Source of the DNA: Clostridium puniceum
GTDB taxonomy: Bacteria; Bacillota; Clostridia; Clostridiales; Clostridiaceae
Length of the DNA stretch: 38,559 nucleotides
Assembly: GCF_002006345.1 (NCBI RefSeq)
Contig: NZ_LZZM01000203.1
Span: 1 to 38,559 of the forward strand
Direction of reading: 5' to 3'
Shown here: positions 9,089 through 17,500 of the stretch, in pieces
Numbering within the stretch: the first letter of the stretch is position 1
How the letters are laid out: every line of letters begins with the position of its first letter
The notes under the pieces: generated by a model
Told to the model about the DNA's origin: nothing
Seen by the model: the letters and a program-made list of their open reading frames with translations, nothing else
Databases searched by the model: none
Translations under genes and position numbers: made by a program

Positions 9089-10378
9089 TTACATTAGCTC
9101 TTCTAATAAATATACACTGTCTGGCGTAATTTCATTATTAGGTGTATATAATATCCAATCAGTTAAATCCTCTAAATCTAATTCCATCACACTTTTAACT
9201 TCTAAGTCTTTAATATAATATGGTTCTTGTGTAAGTATCCCTCTTATTTTTAATTCATTAATTTCAAGGACTTCAAACCAAATATGTTCCTTATTATCCT
9301 TTTCTTCATTTTGATATTCATCATCAACTAACAATCCTATCTTCATTAATCCATGAATCTCAGTTTCTTTCTTATTAATTGCATCTTTAAAATATTTAAC
9401 TCTCTCTTTTGCAAGTCTACTCATACGTGTTGTTTCTTCTGTAGTTATCATCATTAAAGCATTCTCTGAAATTTCATCATCTACAGCTGATACATGAGTG
9501 TATTTTTTATTATTATAATCTGCTTCTGATAAATATAGATATATAACACCAGTATTATGTTTATGGCTTTGTATCCTATCTTTAACTCCGCCAAGAATAT
9601 TCTTATTTTTATATAATCGTATTGCAATAAGCCAATTAATCCAAGTTACAACTAAAGAATCTCCGTTATTCATGCGACCAATCCAGCAATATTCTTCTTC
9701 GTCCACAAATCCGCCATCTGAAATTGCCCTCTTTGCAATTGTTTGTAATATATAATAATGATTCTTATAAGTATCTTTAGTAGATTGTAAAATTTCAACC
9801 TCAATTGAGCCACAACGATTAAGCCCATGAGTATGCATCCATACGTTTCCTTCTTCATCACTTATTGCTTGTATGGAGTAAACATAATCAGATGATGGAG
9901 ATACCCTTGATTCTGCAGCTATTTTAGTCCAAACACCTGATAAAATTCTTTCTGTACAAAAATCTACAATACCAATTATATCAGGAACGATAGTATATAG
10001 TATTTTTAGCTGCAAATGATATGAATCTATTGGTGACTCTCCAAATAACAATCCAATGGTCAGTCCCATTTCTGCTTCCATCATGGCATTGTAATTTTCT
10101 TCTGTAAGTTGATGATTTATTGTGTAAACTTCAGATATGTCAATTTCGTCTGTAACTACTTCTATTTTATAATCTTCCCCCATATATCTAACTTTTATCA
10201 TTAGATTTTCTTTAATTTCAGCACCTTTATAATCAAATAAAGTTGCTCTTTTTAAACGATCAATAATATTCTTAGAATTCTTAATTTCATTTACATCTTT
10301 TGGAATTGCCATTATATAAGAAATATGTTTATCAATTGTCCCTTTCTTTAATTCTCTTTTTTTCTTAAATCCAAACAT
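9089..10378 (-). CDS. Uncharacterised protein, DUF4026-like
   Basis: The 429-residue soluble protein has no signal peptide or membrane segment. I recognise it only as resembling the DUF4026 family. Its last 80 residues (EHIWFEVLEI, then LTQEPYYIKDL, then DLTDWILYTPNNEITPDSVYLLEEL) resemble the DUF2314-type module often at the end of such proteins. The N-terminus (MFGFKKKRELKKGT) is basic. The middle contains SPSSDYVYSIQAIS and VWMHTHGLNRCGSIEVEIL, with a His-Thr-His and a Cys that might be functional, but I assign no activity. GGAG lies 9 bases before the ATG. It is apparently monocistronic; the neighbouring HAD gene reads the same way 132 bases upstream. Confidence 0.6.
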   Translation of the reverse strand: MFGFKKKRELKKGTIDKHISYIMAIPKDVNEIKNSKNIIDRLKRATLFDYKGAEIKENLMIKVRYMGEDYKIEVVTDEIDISEVYTINHQLTEENYNAMMEAEMGLTIGLLFGESPIDSYHLQLKILYTIVPDIIGIVDFCTERILSGVWTKIAAESRVSPSSDYVYSIQAISDEEGNVWMHTHGLNRCGSIEVEILQSTKDTYKNHYYILQTIAKRAISDGGFVDEEEYCWIGRMNNGDSLVVTWINWLIAIRLYKNKNILGGVKDRIQSHKHNTGVIYLYLSEADYNNKKYTHVSAVDDEISENALMMITTEETTRMSRLAKERVKYFKDAINKKETEIHGLMKIGLLVDDEYQNEEKDNKEHIWFEVLEINELKIRGILTQEPYYIKDLEVKSVMELDLEDLTDWILYTPNNEITPDSVYLLEELM

Positions 10379-10510
10379 TTTATATACTCCTTATCCGAAT
10401 TAATATTTTTATGAAATAATTATGTATTTTTATTTTTCCAAATATTAAAAGAGAGTGTTCTAAAATTTTTTCATGATCTAATAATGAGTAATTCAACGTA
10501 GAGTTAATCT

Positions 10511-11296
10511 TTATATTAATTGAAACTGTTTTAACCCATTATAAATACCATCATTTTCAATATTATCCGTCTTATATTTAACTGTTTTAAGAATTTCAGA
10601 ACTACTATTTCCCATAGCTATGCCATATTTAACATATCTAAGCATTTCTATGTCATTTGCACTATCTCCAAAAGCATATGTATCATTTATGTTAATTCCT
10701 AAATATTTTATGATTTCTTCTATTCCCTTTGCTTTTGAAAATCCTTTTGGAACCAATTCAACTATTTTTGAATTATGATGAATGGAGTAAAAATCTTTTT
10801 CTAAAGATTTATATGCTTCTTCAAAATTACTGTGTTTGTTTAATAGGCAAGTAATCTTATTAACATGATGTTCTTCACCTATAATCGGTTTTATTTTTTC
10901 TCCAAATATATTTTTTAACCTATTAATAGAAAATTGCCCACTATCTAAAGAATTATCATCATCCATATATAAATAATTTCCGCCTTCTAAAATACAAAAT
11001 ATCTTATGTTTTCTAAAAACATCTACCGCTTTCTCTACTGTTTCTCTTTTTAAATCTATATTATAAACAACATTCCCTTCATGCTCTACATAAGTTCCAC
11101 AAGCTGCAAGTACGCCATCAAACCCTAAATTAACTAATTCTTCTGAAATCATTGCTCTTGTTCTCCCAGTTGATATAAATGCAAGATGTCCATTATTTTT
11201 TAATTCTTTAATCCCTTGTACTGCACTTTCTGGAACTCCTAATTCATGACTATATAAAGTTCCATCAATATCAAAAAAAACTGCTTTTTTTCTCAT
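10511..11296 (-). CDS. Cof-type HAD-superfamily phosphatase
   Basis: The 261-residue cytosolic hydrolase belongs to the Cof (HAD-IIB) branch. Motif I is FFDIDGTL with nucleophile Asp9 and acid/base Asp11. Motif II is ISTGRT. The motif III lysine is probably in VPKGFSKAKGI, and motif IV is FGDSANDIEM. The middle of the chain is the Cof-type cap. Family members dephosphorylate sugar phosphates, flavin or PLP; the substrate cannot be told here. AGGAGG lies 8 bases before the ATG. A TTGACA at about 11416-11421 upstream has no good -10 at the right distance. Confidence 0.88.
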   Translation of the reverse strand: MRKKAVFFDIDGTLYSHELGVPESAVQGIKELKNNGHLAFISTGRTRAMISEELVNLGFDGVLAACGTYVEHEGNVVYNIDLKRETVEKAVDVFRKHKIFCILEGGNYLYMDDDNSLDSGQFSINRLKNIFGEKIKPIIGEEHHVNKITCLLNKHSNFEEAYKSLEKDFYSIHHNSKIVELVPKGFSKAKGIEEIIKYLGININDTYAFGDSANDIEMLRYVKYGIAMGNSSSEILKTVKYKTDNIENDGIYNGLKQFQLI

Positions 11297-11460
11297 CTTT
11301 TATCCTCCTATCTTCCTAATAAAAGTCTTCTATATTTATAATACAACAATTTATATTATAATGGAAATATTGTATAATTTAGCGTAATCCAAATTAACGT
11401 ATAAAAAACATTGACTTTGTCAAGAGTTTTATTATAAATGCAAAAGATTATCTAATTATT

Positions 11461-11502
11461 AAAAAAACAACTTTTAATCATTAAACTAAAAGTTGCTTTT
11501 TT
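11461..11502 (-). terminator. Intrinsic terminator of the amidase gene
   Basis: CAACTTTTA (11468-11476) and TAAAAGTTG (11487-11495) form a 9-base-pair stem with a 10-base loop. It is followed on the minus strand by seven U (11461-11467), 16 bases past the amidase stop codon. The plus-strand side also has a T-run. Confidence 0.88.
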
Positions 11503-11518
11503 ATAATAAATTATTTAA

Positions 11519-12286
11519 TTAAACATTTACCTGTATAGCATCTGCAATGGTTTCAGCTACTTTTTGCTGACTAATTGGATCTGTGCATCTTTTTGCTTCT
11601 TCTTCGTTAGTTATAAATCCATTTTCTACAACTATTGATGGCATATTTGTACTTTTAATGAATAATGATATATCTTTACCATCTTTAATTCCTCGATTGT
11701 TCAAATTAAGATTTTTAGCAACACTATCATTTATAACTGCAGCCATCTTCTTACTTATTTCAAGCTTATTAGGAACTGCTCCACCTTTAAAATCTTCACC
11801 TTGTTCTGCTGAACTATAATATGTTTCTATTCCATTAACTTGTGGCATATTTACTGTAGAATTATGATGTATACTTATAAATAAATCTGCCTTTGCAGCA
11901 TTTGCAATTATGATTCTATCTTTAAGACTTTGTATAACATCTAGCATCGGCTTTTCTCCATCATATCTAGTCATTACTACATTATATCCTCTTTTTTCAA
12001 GTTCTGTTTTTAATTTAGAAGCAACTTGTATATTTAAGTCTACTTCCTTGTAAGTCACACCTTTAATCGTAGCTTCCGCACCTAAATCACCACCATAATT
12101 ATGTCCTGGATCAACTACTATGGTCTTTTTGGTTTTATCTAAATTTGCTATGGCAGTCAATACTTGATTACTTAATATTGGTTGTGTTGAAATAGTAACT
12201 GCTTGTACACTTATTCCTGGAGTTAATCCTAATACCATCGCGAGACTAAGTGCAAAAGTAGTGACTTTCTTTTTAATATTAAACAT
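11519..12286 (-). CDS. Secreted N-acetylmuramoyl-L-alanine amidase (Amidase_3)
   Basis: The 255-residue precursor has a basic N-terminus (MFNIKKKV), a hydrophobic core (about 8-24) and a plausible signal-peptidase site near VQA. The rest is one zinc amidase domain that cuts the bond between muramic acid and L-alanine in peptidoglycan. Zinc ligands are His62 in VDPGH, Glu81 in YKEVDLN and His140 in SIHHNS; catalytic Glu221 is in VVENGFI. There is no SPOR, SH3 or cell-wall-binding repeat, so anchoring is unclear. I chose the ATG at 12286, which has GGAG 9 bases upstream. The ATG at 12295 is only 3 bases from GGAGG; it would add three residues. Confidence 0.9.
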   Translation of the reverse strand: MFNIKKKVTTFALSLAMVLGLTPGISVQAVTISTQPILSNQVLTAIANLDKTKKTIVVDPGHNYGGDLGAEATIKGVTYKEVDLNIQVASKLKTELEKRGYNVVMTRYDGEKPMLDVIQSLKDRIIIANAAKADLFISIHHNSTVNMPQVNGIETYYSSAEQGEDFKGGAVPNKLEISKKMAAVINDSVAKNLNLNNRGIKDGKDISLFIKSTNMPSIVVENGFITNEEEAKRCTDPISQQKVAETIADAIQVNV

Positions 12287-12451
12287 TTTTTCCATCTCCC
12301 TCCATATTAGATATTACCAAATATACTTGTATATTTAAAGCAATATTTTATAATTTAAGTATTATTTAATAAATGTTAATAACAGAAAACTGCCTAGAAC
12401 CTCTTTTTTATTAGCATAAAATTATTTGAATTCTTACTGATTTTCTAACAA

Positions 12452-13348
12452 TTAATTATTTCGAGTACTATACTTATAATAATTCATTATAGACTTTTCT
12501 TCAAAGCCACAAGCTTTATATAAATTAAGCGCAGTACTATTTTTACATTCCACATCCAGTTCTATAGTATAAATATTTTTTTTATTTATTAAATACAATG
12601 CCTCTTTTAAAGCTGCTTTTCCATAACCTCTTCCTCTAAAATCAGGCAATATCCCAAAACCACATATAAAAGCTGAATCTTCACCATATTCAATATTGAT
12701 TTTTCCTATAATGTTTCCATTTAACTCAACCACATGTGCGCTTTCATTTAAAAGTATCTCTATCTCAGAAGCATCAGAAGCTTCTTCTGGATCATTAAAA
12801 TATATTGAATTCTGTTTTGCTATTTCCTTTACATCAGAATTTTCAGCTTTTCTTAATCTGATAGAATCTATGCGTTCTGAAATAACCTTACTAACTCTTT
12901 TCATTCTATACTCAGAAAAATCATACTTTCCACCTATATTATTTATAAATTCACCCCCTGAATTAGACTTACCATCTGCCAATAATAATATTTCATTAAT
13001 ATTTCTTTTATTAAACTCATCTACTAAAATTTCAAAAAGCTTTTTAAATATTCCTTTTCTTCTCCAGTTTGGATGAGTCATTCCATTTACTTCACATATA
13101 TTTCCTCCAAAGCTTGAAATTCCAAGATATGATACTAAAGTTTCATCTATATAATAAAAAAATTCATTTATATTGTTTAATCCTATTTCAGAATTTTTAA
13201 ATATATTTAATTTATAATCTAATTCTAACTTTAAATTCACCTTGTCATTATTTGTGCAAATTTGCTGAAGGAAATTTATCTCCTTGTAGTCTTTTTTAGT
13301 TATATATTCTTTTAAACAAATAGATTGATTAAATGCTTTTTGTAACAT
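12452..13348 (-). CDS. Tandem GNAT-family N-acetyltransferase
   Basis: The 298 residues contain two GNAT folds. The N-terminal one has the acetyl-CoA pyrophosphate loop in HPNWRRKGIFKKL (about residues 93-105). The C-terminal one has PDFRGRGYGKAAL (about 235-247), followed by ELDVECKNSTALNLYKACGF, the typical last strand-helix. The second loop fits the Q/R-x-x-G-x-G pattern well and the first is degenerate, so the C-terminal half is probably catalytic. The acceptor is unknown. The ATG is 7 bases after GGGGAGG, which lies inside the end of rsgA. A single base separates the rsgA stop from this start, so the two are co-transcribed and probably translationally coupled. Confidence 0.85.
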   Translation of the reverse strand: MLQKAFNQSICLKEYITKKDYKEINFLQQICTNNDKVNLKLELDYKLNIFKNSEIGLNNINEFFYYIDETLVSYLGISSFGGNICEVNGMTHPNWRRKGIFKKLFEILVDEFNKRNINEILLLADGKSNSGGEFINNIGGKYDFSEYRMKRVSKVISERIDSIRLRKAENSDVKEIAKQNSIYFNDPEEASDASEIEILLNESAHVVELNGNIIGKINIEYGEDSAFICGFGILPDFRGRGYGKAALKEALYLINKKNIYTIELDVECKNSTALNLYKACGFEEKSIMNYYKYSTRNN

Positions 13349-13349
13349 G

Positions 13350-14423
13350 TTAACGCCTCCCCTTCATTTCTTTCTGAAGCTTTGATAGACTTTTCCATTT
13401 ATTTTTTTCCTTTAATCGCAGATTCACATTTTCTTTTTGCTCTGCAAATTTAGCTTCTTTTTTCAGCTTTATATAATTATCCCATCTTTCCCTTAGAAGT
13501 TCTCCACTTTCTAAAGCTGCTTTTATTGCACAGCCTGGCTCACTTCCATGTGCACAATCTTTAAATTTGCACTTTTTAGCTAATTCTTCAATTTCATCAA
13601 ATACTTTATCTAAACCTTCTGATACATCCCACAATCCTAATTCACGCATACCAGGTGTATCGATTATCATTCCATGATTTTTAAGCTTAATCAATTGTCT
13701 ATGAGTAGTTGTATGACGCCCCTTACTATCATCTTCACGAATAGTATTCACTTTCATTATTTCTTCACCGGAAAGTACATTTACAAGTGAAGATTTACCT
13801 ATACCAGAAGAACCTAAAAATACAATAGTTTTATATGATTCTACATAAGTCCACACTTCCTCTAAGCCTTCACCAGTTACTGAACTTACTGCAATTACAG
13901 GTACAAGAGGAGCTATTTTTTCTATTTTTTCTTTTTGCAAAATATAATCACTGCACAAGTCCCTTTTAGTCATTATAATTATTGGCATGGCTCCACTTTG
14001 CCATGCTGCAGTTAAATATCGTTCTGTTCTCTTTAAGTTAAAGTCATTATTTAGTGAAAGCATTATAAAAACATAATCAAAATTAGCTGCTACAATCTGC
14101 TCTACATTATTAAACGAATCAAGCCTTGAAAATTTACTTTTTCTTTTAAGTACATGATATACAATATCTTCACCTAAAGGGTTATGCTTAACAAGCACAA
14201 AATCACCCACAGTAGGATATACATTATCAATCTTATTATTATAAAATAATGAACCTTTTAACTTTCCATCACGTTCGCCATATTCTGTTGCAATTTTATA
14301 TTGTTCTTTTTGAACTTCAATAACTCTTCCTGGGATTAAATCTCCAAAAGATACATTAAGCATATTAACTTGTTTTTCAAAAAAATCATCATATCCGTAT
14401 TTTTTTATAATATTGTAATCCAT
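13350..14423 (-). CDS. rsgA: RsgA, ribosome small-subunit-dependent GTPase A
   Basis: The 357-residue protein has the circularly permuted GTPase order of RsgA/YjeQ. It has an N-terminal OB fold (about 28-100), G4 TKRD (152-155), G5 near SSVTG (180-184), G1 GSSGIGKS (204-211), switch residues around GRHTTTH and G3 DTPG (255-258). A C-terminal zinc site follows: Cys285, Cys290, His292 and Cys298. The protein checks the 30S decoding centre late in assembly and hydrolyses GTP there. The usual clostridial copy sits in a prpC-stk-rsgA cluster, so this copy with a GNAT gene downstream may be a paralogue. Its own ribosome site GGAGG is 6 bases before the ATG. The start overlaps a 29-codon ORF, and a promoter, mini-ORF and terminator precede it. 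Confidence 0.93.
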   Translation of the reverse strand: MDYNIIKKYGYDDFFEKQVNMLNVSFGDLIPGRVIEVQKEQYKIATEYGERDGKLKGSLFYNNKIDNVYPTVGDFVLVKHNPLGEDIVYHVLKRKSKFSRLDSFNNVEQIVAANFDYVFIMLSLNNDFNLKRTERYLTAAWQSGAMPIIIMTKRDLCSDYILQKEKIEKIAPLVPVIAVSSVTGEGLEEVWTYVESYKTIVFLGSSGIGKSSLVNVLSGEEIMKVNTIREDDSKGRHTTTHRQLIKLKNHGMIIDTPGMRELGLWDVSEGLDKVFDEIEELAKKCKFKDCAHGSEPGCAIKAALESGELLRERWDNYIKLKKEAKFAEQKENVNLRLKEKNKWKSLSKLQKEMKGRR

Positions 14424-14478
14424 TAGATTCCTCCAAATTAATTAAATATAATTCTGATTCTTGTTTTAAATTTTTCAT
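14389..14478 (-). CDS. 29-residue ORF overlapping the rsgA start
   Basis: ATG at 14478 has AAAGGAGAG seven bases upstream, an excellent ribosome site. The frame encodes 29 residues beginning MKNLKQESELYLINLEES and ends 35 bases inside rsgA, in another frame. A ribosome translating it would pass across the rsgA Shine-Dalgarno and start, which is the usual geometry for translational coupling. It resembles no family I know. It could be a leader peptide or a chance ORF. Confidence 0.45.
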   Translation of the reverse strand: MKNLKQESELYLINLEESNGLQYYKKIRI

Positions 14479-14587
14479 ATTGCATCTCTCCTTTAAATAA
14501 TTCAGTGAACTTCACCTGCTATTTTTCAAAGCGTATTTTCACTATCTAAATTAATGTTTAAATTCTTCTAAAAATGGGCATAAAAAT

Positions 14588-14627
14588 CCCGCAGATATTA
14601 ACCTAAAAATCGGCTGCTATCTGCGGG
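14588..14627 (-). terminator. Intrinsic terminator or attenuator upstream of rsgA
   Basis: CCCGCAGATA (14588-14597) and TATCTGCGGG (14618-14627) form a perfect 10-base-pair, relatively GC-rich stem, followed on the minus strand by ATTTTTA. It lies about 290 bases downstream of a strong promoter and 165 bases upstream of rsgA. It can end a short RNA or act as an attenuator for rsgA. Confidence 0.8.
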
Positions 14628-14786
14628 TTCTAAAATTGTTCAAATGAGGTTTATGTATCATTTGAATTAATTAAAAATTCCCTTATAGTCAGTATATTAT
14701 GAAAGGTTACTTATAATTGCAAAAATGCATTAAAAACAAAGGGTATATAAACCCAACTTAAATCACATTTTCGCCCATATTTAGTT

Positions 14787-14822
14787 TTAAGATGCAATCA
14801 CCATTACACTTCTTAATTCCAT
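14787..14822 (-). CDS. 11-residue leader ORF candidate
   Basis: The ATG at 14822 has AAAGGAGA with GGAG 9 bases upstream and encodes MELRSVMVIAS before TAA. It is the best-placed start in the transcript running from the promoter at 14883-14911 to the terminator at 14588-14627. A second frame (14758-14841, 27 codons, two Cys) overlaps, but its starts lie upstream of, or too close to, the ribosome site. Either frame may be a leader peptide; I assign no function. Confidence 0.35.
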   Translation of the reverse strand: MELRSVMVIAS

Positions 14823-14882
14823 ATTTCATTTCTCCTTTCATAGAACATATTGAAATATTTGCAATAGTTCTTTTATATATAA

Positions 14883-14911
14883 ATTGTACTACTTACATAA
14901 AATTGTGTCAA
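14883..14911 (-). promoter_or_regulatory. Strong sigma-A promoter of the rsgA leader
   Basis: TTGACA (14911-14906), a 17-base spacer and TACAAT (14888-14883) read toward rsgA. An inverted repeat, ACTTAC (minus strand, 14919-14914) and GTAAGT (14896-14891), brackets the -35 and half of the spacer. A 13-base copy of the downstream half (plus strand ACTTACATAAAAT, 14891-14903) recurs at 14981-14993. That arrangement looks like operator sites. Apart from the elements listed, 14479-15062 holds nothing recognisable. Confidence 0.75.
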
Positions 14912-15062
14912 TTGTAAGTTTTAATATATATAGTATTACTTCTATATTAATTTAATATATTATATGCGTTATAATCAGAAACTTACATAAAATAAGTCAC
15001 ACAAATTTCAACTTCCAGTATGTTAGATATTATACAAATTCACTCCTAGCTTCTGAAATTGC

Positions 15063-16283
15063 CTACTTTAAACTTTCATGTTTAAAATTATATATATGTA
15101 ATGCAGTCATGAGGCATATTCCAATAAAAACTGCAATAAAAACTAATGACCACACCTTATGTATACCATAATAGTCTATGTATTTCCCTAGAACGGAAGT
15201 TCCTAAAGCAGTTGATAAAGCATAAGTTAAATTACTCACCGCACTAATTCTTGCTCTAAAATTTTTAGGACTATTATTTGCTAAATATACTCCATTGTTT
15301 GGCACTGTTATGACTTCTCCAATCGACCACGATAAAGTTGAAATTATAAATAAGAAAAATGAACTTCCTATTATACCTATCATTCCAAAGCCTATCATAT
15401 AGAAAACACCACCAATTATTATATTAATTAAAGTTTTAAATCTTTTTGTTATTGAAATTATTATAACGGTTAAGAATATCACAGTTATTGCATTTATACT
15501 CATTAAATATCCATAATTATTTGCCCCATTTGCTTTAAATACCTCATTCATCATCATTGGAAGCGAAAATGTAGTTTGACTATAAGCAAAACTAAAAAAC
15601 ATATTGATTATTAAAAAGAAGGCAAGACTTGGTCTTTTTAAAAGAACTTCAATTAAGTTTCCTGATGCTTCTTTTTCCTTTATGTTTTTCTCAGGTATAC
15701 TTCCACCTTGTGGTCTTGTTTCTTCTACAAAAATATAAAATATTATTATTGCAATAAATGAAGATAAACCATCTAATATAAATAGAAGTGAAAGGTAATT
15801 ATTAAATAAAAATCCTGCTATTATTGGCCCTAAGGCAACTCCTATGTTAATACCTAGGTAAGTTAAGGATGATCCAATCTGCCTTTTCTCTGGTGATAAT
15901 ACATCTGACGTGATTGCATATATGGTTGGCCTTACAAAACCATTGAAAAATGCTGAAACAATTAATAAACTAATAATAGCTATGGGATTTTTTATAAATC
16001 CACAAATTAGAACGGCCAATGCTGCTATTCCTTGTCCAATTAAATAAGTTTTTCTTCTACTCAGCAGATCTGCAGACCTTCCACCTAATAAAGATGCAGG
16101 AATTGTAACTAAGGATGCTGTCATTACAATTACCCCTGTCATTGAATAAGAAAAATTTAATTTTTGTGTTAATAATAAAGATAAAAAAGGAAATACAAAG
16201 TCACCTAACCTATTAATTATCTGCACACAAAATAGTGCATATATACATTTAGGCAATCCTTTGTAAGTATTAAAAATACTCAT
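15063..16283 (-). CDS. Major facilitator superfamily transporter (DHA1-like drug efflux)
   Basis: The 406-residue membrane protein has about 12 hydrophobic segments. The MFS motif A lies between TM2 and TM3 as GGRSADLLSRRKTYLIG (about 67-83). Two six-helix halves are separated by a charged loop around residues 190-210 (EETRPQGGSIPEKNIKEKE). Proton-coupled exporters of drugs or metabolites have this layout. The substrate cannot be deduced, and no regulator gene is adjacent. GGGGG lies 8 bases before the ATG. The gene is probably monocistronic, as a terminator hairpin precedes it. Confidence 0.85.
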   Translation of the reverse strand: MSIFNTYKGLPKCIYALFCVQIINRLGDFVFPFLSLLLTQKLNFSYSMTGVIVMTASLVTIPASLLGGRSADLLSRRKTYLIGQGIAALAVLICGFIKNPIAIISLLIVSAFFNGFVRPTIYAITSDVLSPEKRQIGSSLTYLGINIGVALGPIIAGFLFNNYLSLLFILDGLSSFIAIIIFYIFVEETRPQGGSIPEKNIKEKEASGNLIEVLLKRPSLAFFLIINMFFSFAYSQTTFSLPMMMNEVFKANGANNYGYLMSINAITVIFLTVIIISITKRFKTLINIIIGGVFYMIGFGMIGIIGSSFFLFIISTLSWSIGEVITVPNNGVYLANNSPKNFRARISAVSNLTYALSTALGTSVLGKYIDYYGIHKVWSLVFIAVFIGICLMTALHIYNFKHESLK

Positions 16284-16304
16284 TTTTTAGCCCCCTAAAG
16301 ATGT

Positions 16305-16341
16305 CTACTAAAAAAATAAAGCCCATGTTATTAATGAGCTT
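16305..16341 (-). terminator. Intrinsic terminator of the lactonase-like gene
   Basis: Minus-strand arms AAGCTCAT and ATGGGCTT (8 pairs, one mismatch) with a seven-base loop are followed by TATTTTTTT. This separates the metallo-hydrolase gene from the MFS gene. Confidence 0.7.
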
Positions 16342-16448
16342 ACTTTTCATTATGTAATTATACAATAATATTCCAACTAAAAAAAGGACTCAATTGTATT
16401 TAATGGGTAAATACTAATTTTAGATAATATATTTATTATTTATCATGT

Positions 16449-17252
16449 TTATTCATAATAGTTAGGTGCAACTTTTATTGTTCGAAAAAATTCATAATCA
16501 TGTGCAAAAAATACCTTTGCAGCATATTTTTTTTCTAATAATCTTACTTTATTAACTGACTTAAAAAAGGAAAGACCGTCATAAAGCAAACCCGATGATT
16601 TAACAGGTGGTCCATAAATTTCTGAAGTATACACACAATCTTGGGGAAAAATTAATGTACCTTCATTTTCTAAATGGATTACGAGTCCAAGTAAGCCTGG
16701 CGTATGACCTGGTAAGTTTATAATTTCAATACCTTCTTCAAATTCAAAATCTTCTTCAATTAAATGATACTGCTTTACTGAAACATCTAAATCTGCCTTT
16801 ATATATCCTCCATGAGTCAAAGGATCTGCATTCAACCTTACTTGGGTTTGAGCTTGCATAAAATCTGCTTTTGATACATACACATCTGCATGCTTAAACA
16901 TATCTAAATTTCCTGCATGATCTAAATGCATATGAGAAATAATTACTTTTTTTATTTCTTCTGGCTTTGTCCCACATAAAGCTAATTGATTTTCAAGTCT
17001 TTGCTCCTCTTTTTGATGCAATGGATATATTTCTTGTAGATTTTTAGGCCAATAACCATTCATAGCTTCTGGATTACTCCCTAAATCATATAAAATTTTA
17101 CCACTGGGATGATCAATCAAAACAGCCATTACAGGTAGCTTAATCCACTCATTTTTAACATAAGGACTGCTATAAGTCCCAACAGTAGCTCCACCTACAA
17201 TATTATTTTTATCAGTTCCTAAATATCCTGTATCAAGTACATATATCTTCAT
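16449..17252 (-). CDS. Metallo-beta-lactamase-fold hydrolase, N-acyl-homoserine-lactonase-like
   Basis: The 267-residue cytosolic enzyme has the dinuclear zinc signature HMHLDH (His107, His109, Asp111, His112). His183 in LPGHTPG, Asp205 in PQDCVY and His251 in FAHDYEF complete the set. Overall length, the early GYLG and the HxHxDH region match the AttM/AiiA-type lactonase branch. These open acyl-homoserine lactones or other lactones, but the fold is used for many esters, so the substrate is uncertain. The start is the ATG at 17252, 8 bases after GGGAGGAG. The longer frame from 17279 would translate through that site. It has its own terminator and appears to be a single-gene unit. Confidence 0.82.
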   Translation of the reverse strand: MKIYVLDTGYLGTDKNNIVGGATVGTYSSPYVKNEWIKLPVMAVLIDHPSGKILYDLGSNPEAMNGYWPKNLQEIYPLHQKEEQRLENQLALCGTKPEEIKKVIISHMHLDHAGNLDMFKHADVYVSKADFMQAQTQVRLNADPLTHGGYIKADLDVSVKQYHLIEEDFEFEEGIEIINLPGHTPGLLGLVIHLENEGTLIFPQDCVYTSEIYGPPVKSSGLLYDGLSFFKSVNKVRLLEKKYAAKVFFAHDYEFFRTIKVAPNYYE

Positions 17253-17431
17253 TATTGTGCTCCTCCCATAACTATTCATTTTCTCATAATTGAGTTCTTT
17301 GGAATTATATCATTTTAAATTAGGTTATGTATATGTACTTTAGAAACGTATATTTTGTGCATTGAGTATAAAATTTTATGAAGCTTACATTTAAAATAGT
17401 GCTATTATTCAATATAATATTAAAATATGCT

Positions 17432-17464
17432 AAAAAAATTATAGGTAGGATTATCCACCTATAA
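17432..17464 (-). terminator. Intrinsic terminator of the ArAE-like gene
   Basis: TTATAGGT (17439-17446) and ACCTATAA (17457-17464) form an 8-base-pair stem that can extend inward (GGAT/ATCC). Seven U follow on the minus strand. It lies 37 bases past the stop at 17501. Confidence 0.88.
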
Positions 17465-17500
17465 TTCTTAATTAAGAAAAAGGCATCTTTTATAAATATA

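Noticed and set aside
14758..14841. 27-codon Cys-containing ORF (a bacteriocin-like or metal-binding peptide)
   Set aside because: Its first ATG has no ribosome site and its second is only two bases from GGAG. The overlapping 11-codon frame is better placed.
14891..14919. ACTTAC...GTAAGT as a transcription terminator of the MFS gene
   Set aside because: The stem is short, it overlaps a clear promoter, and no U-run follows on the minus strand. I treat it as a possible operator.
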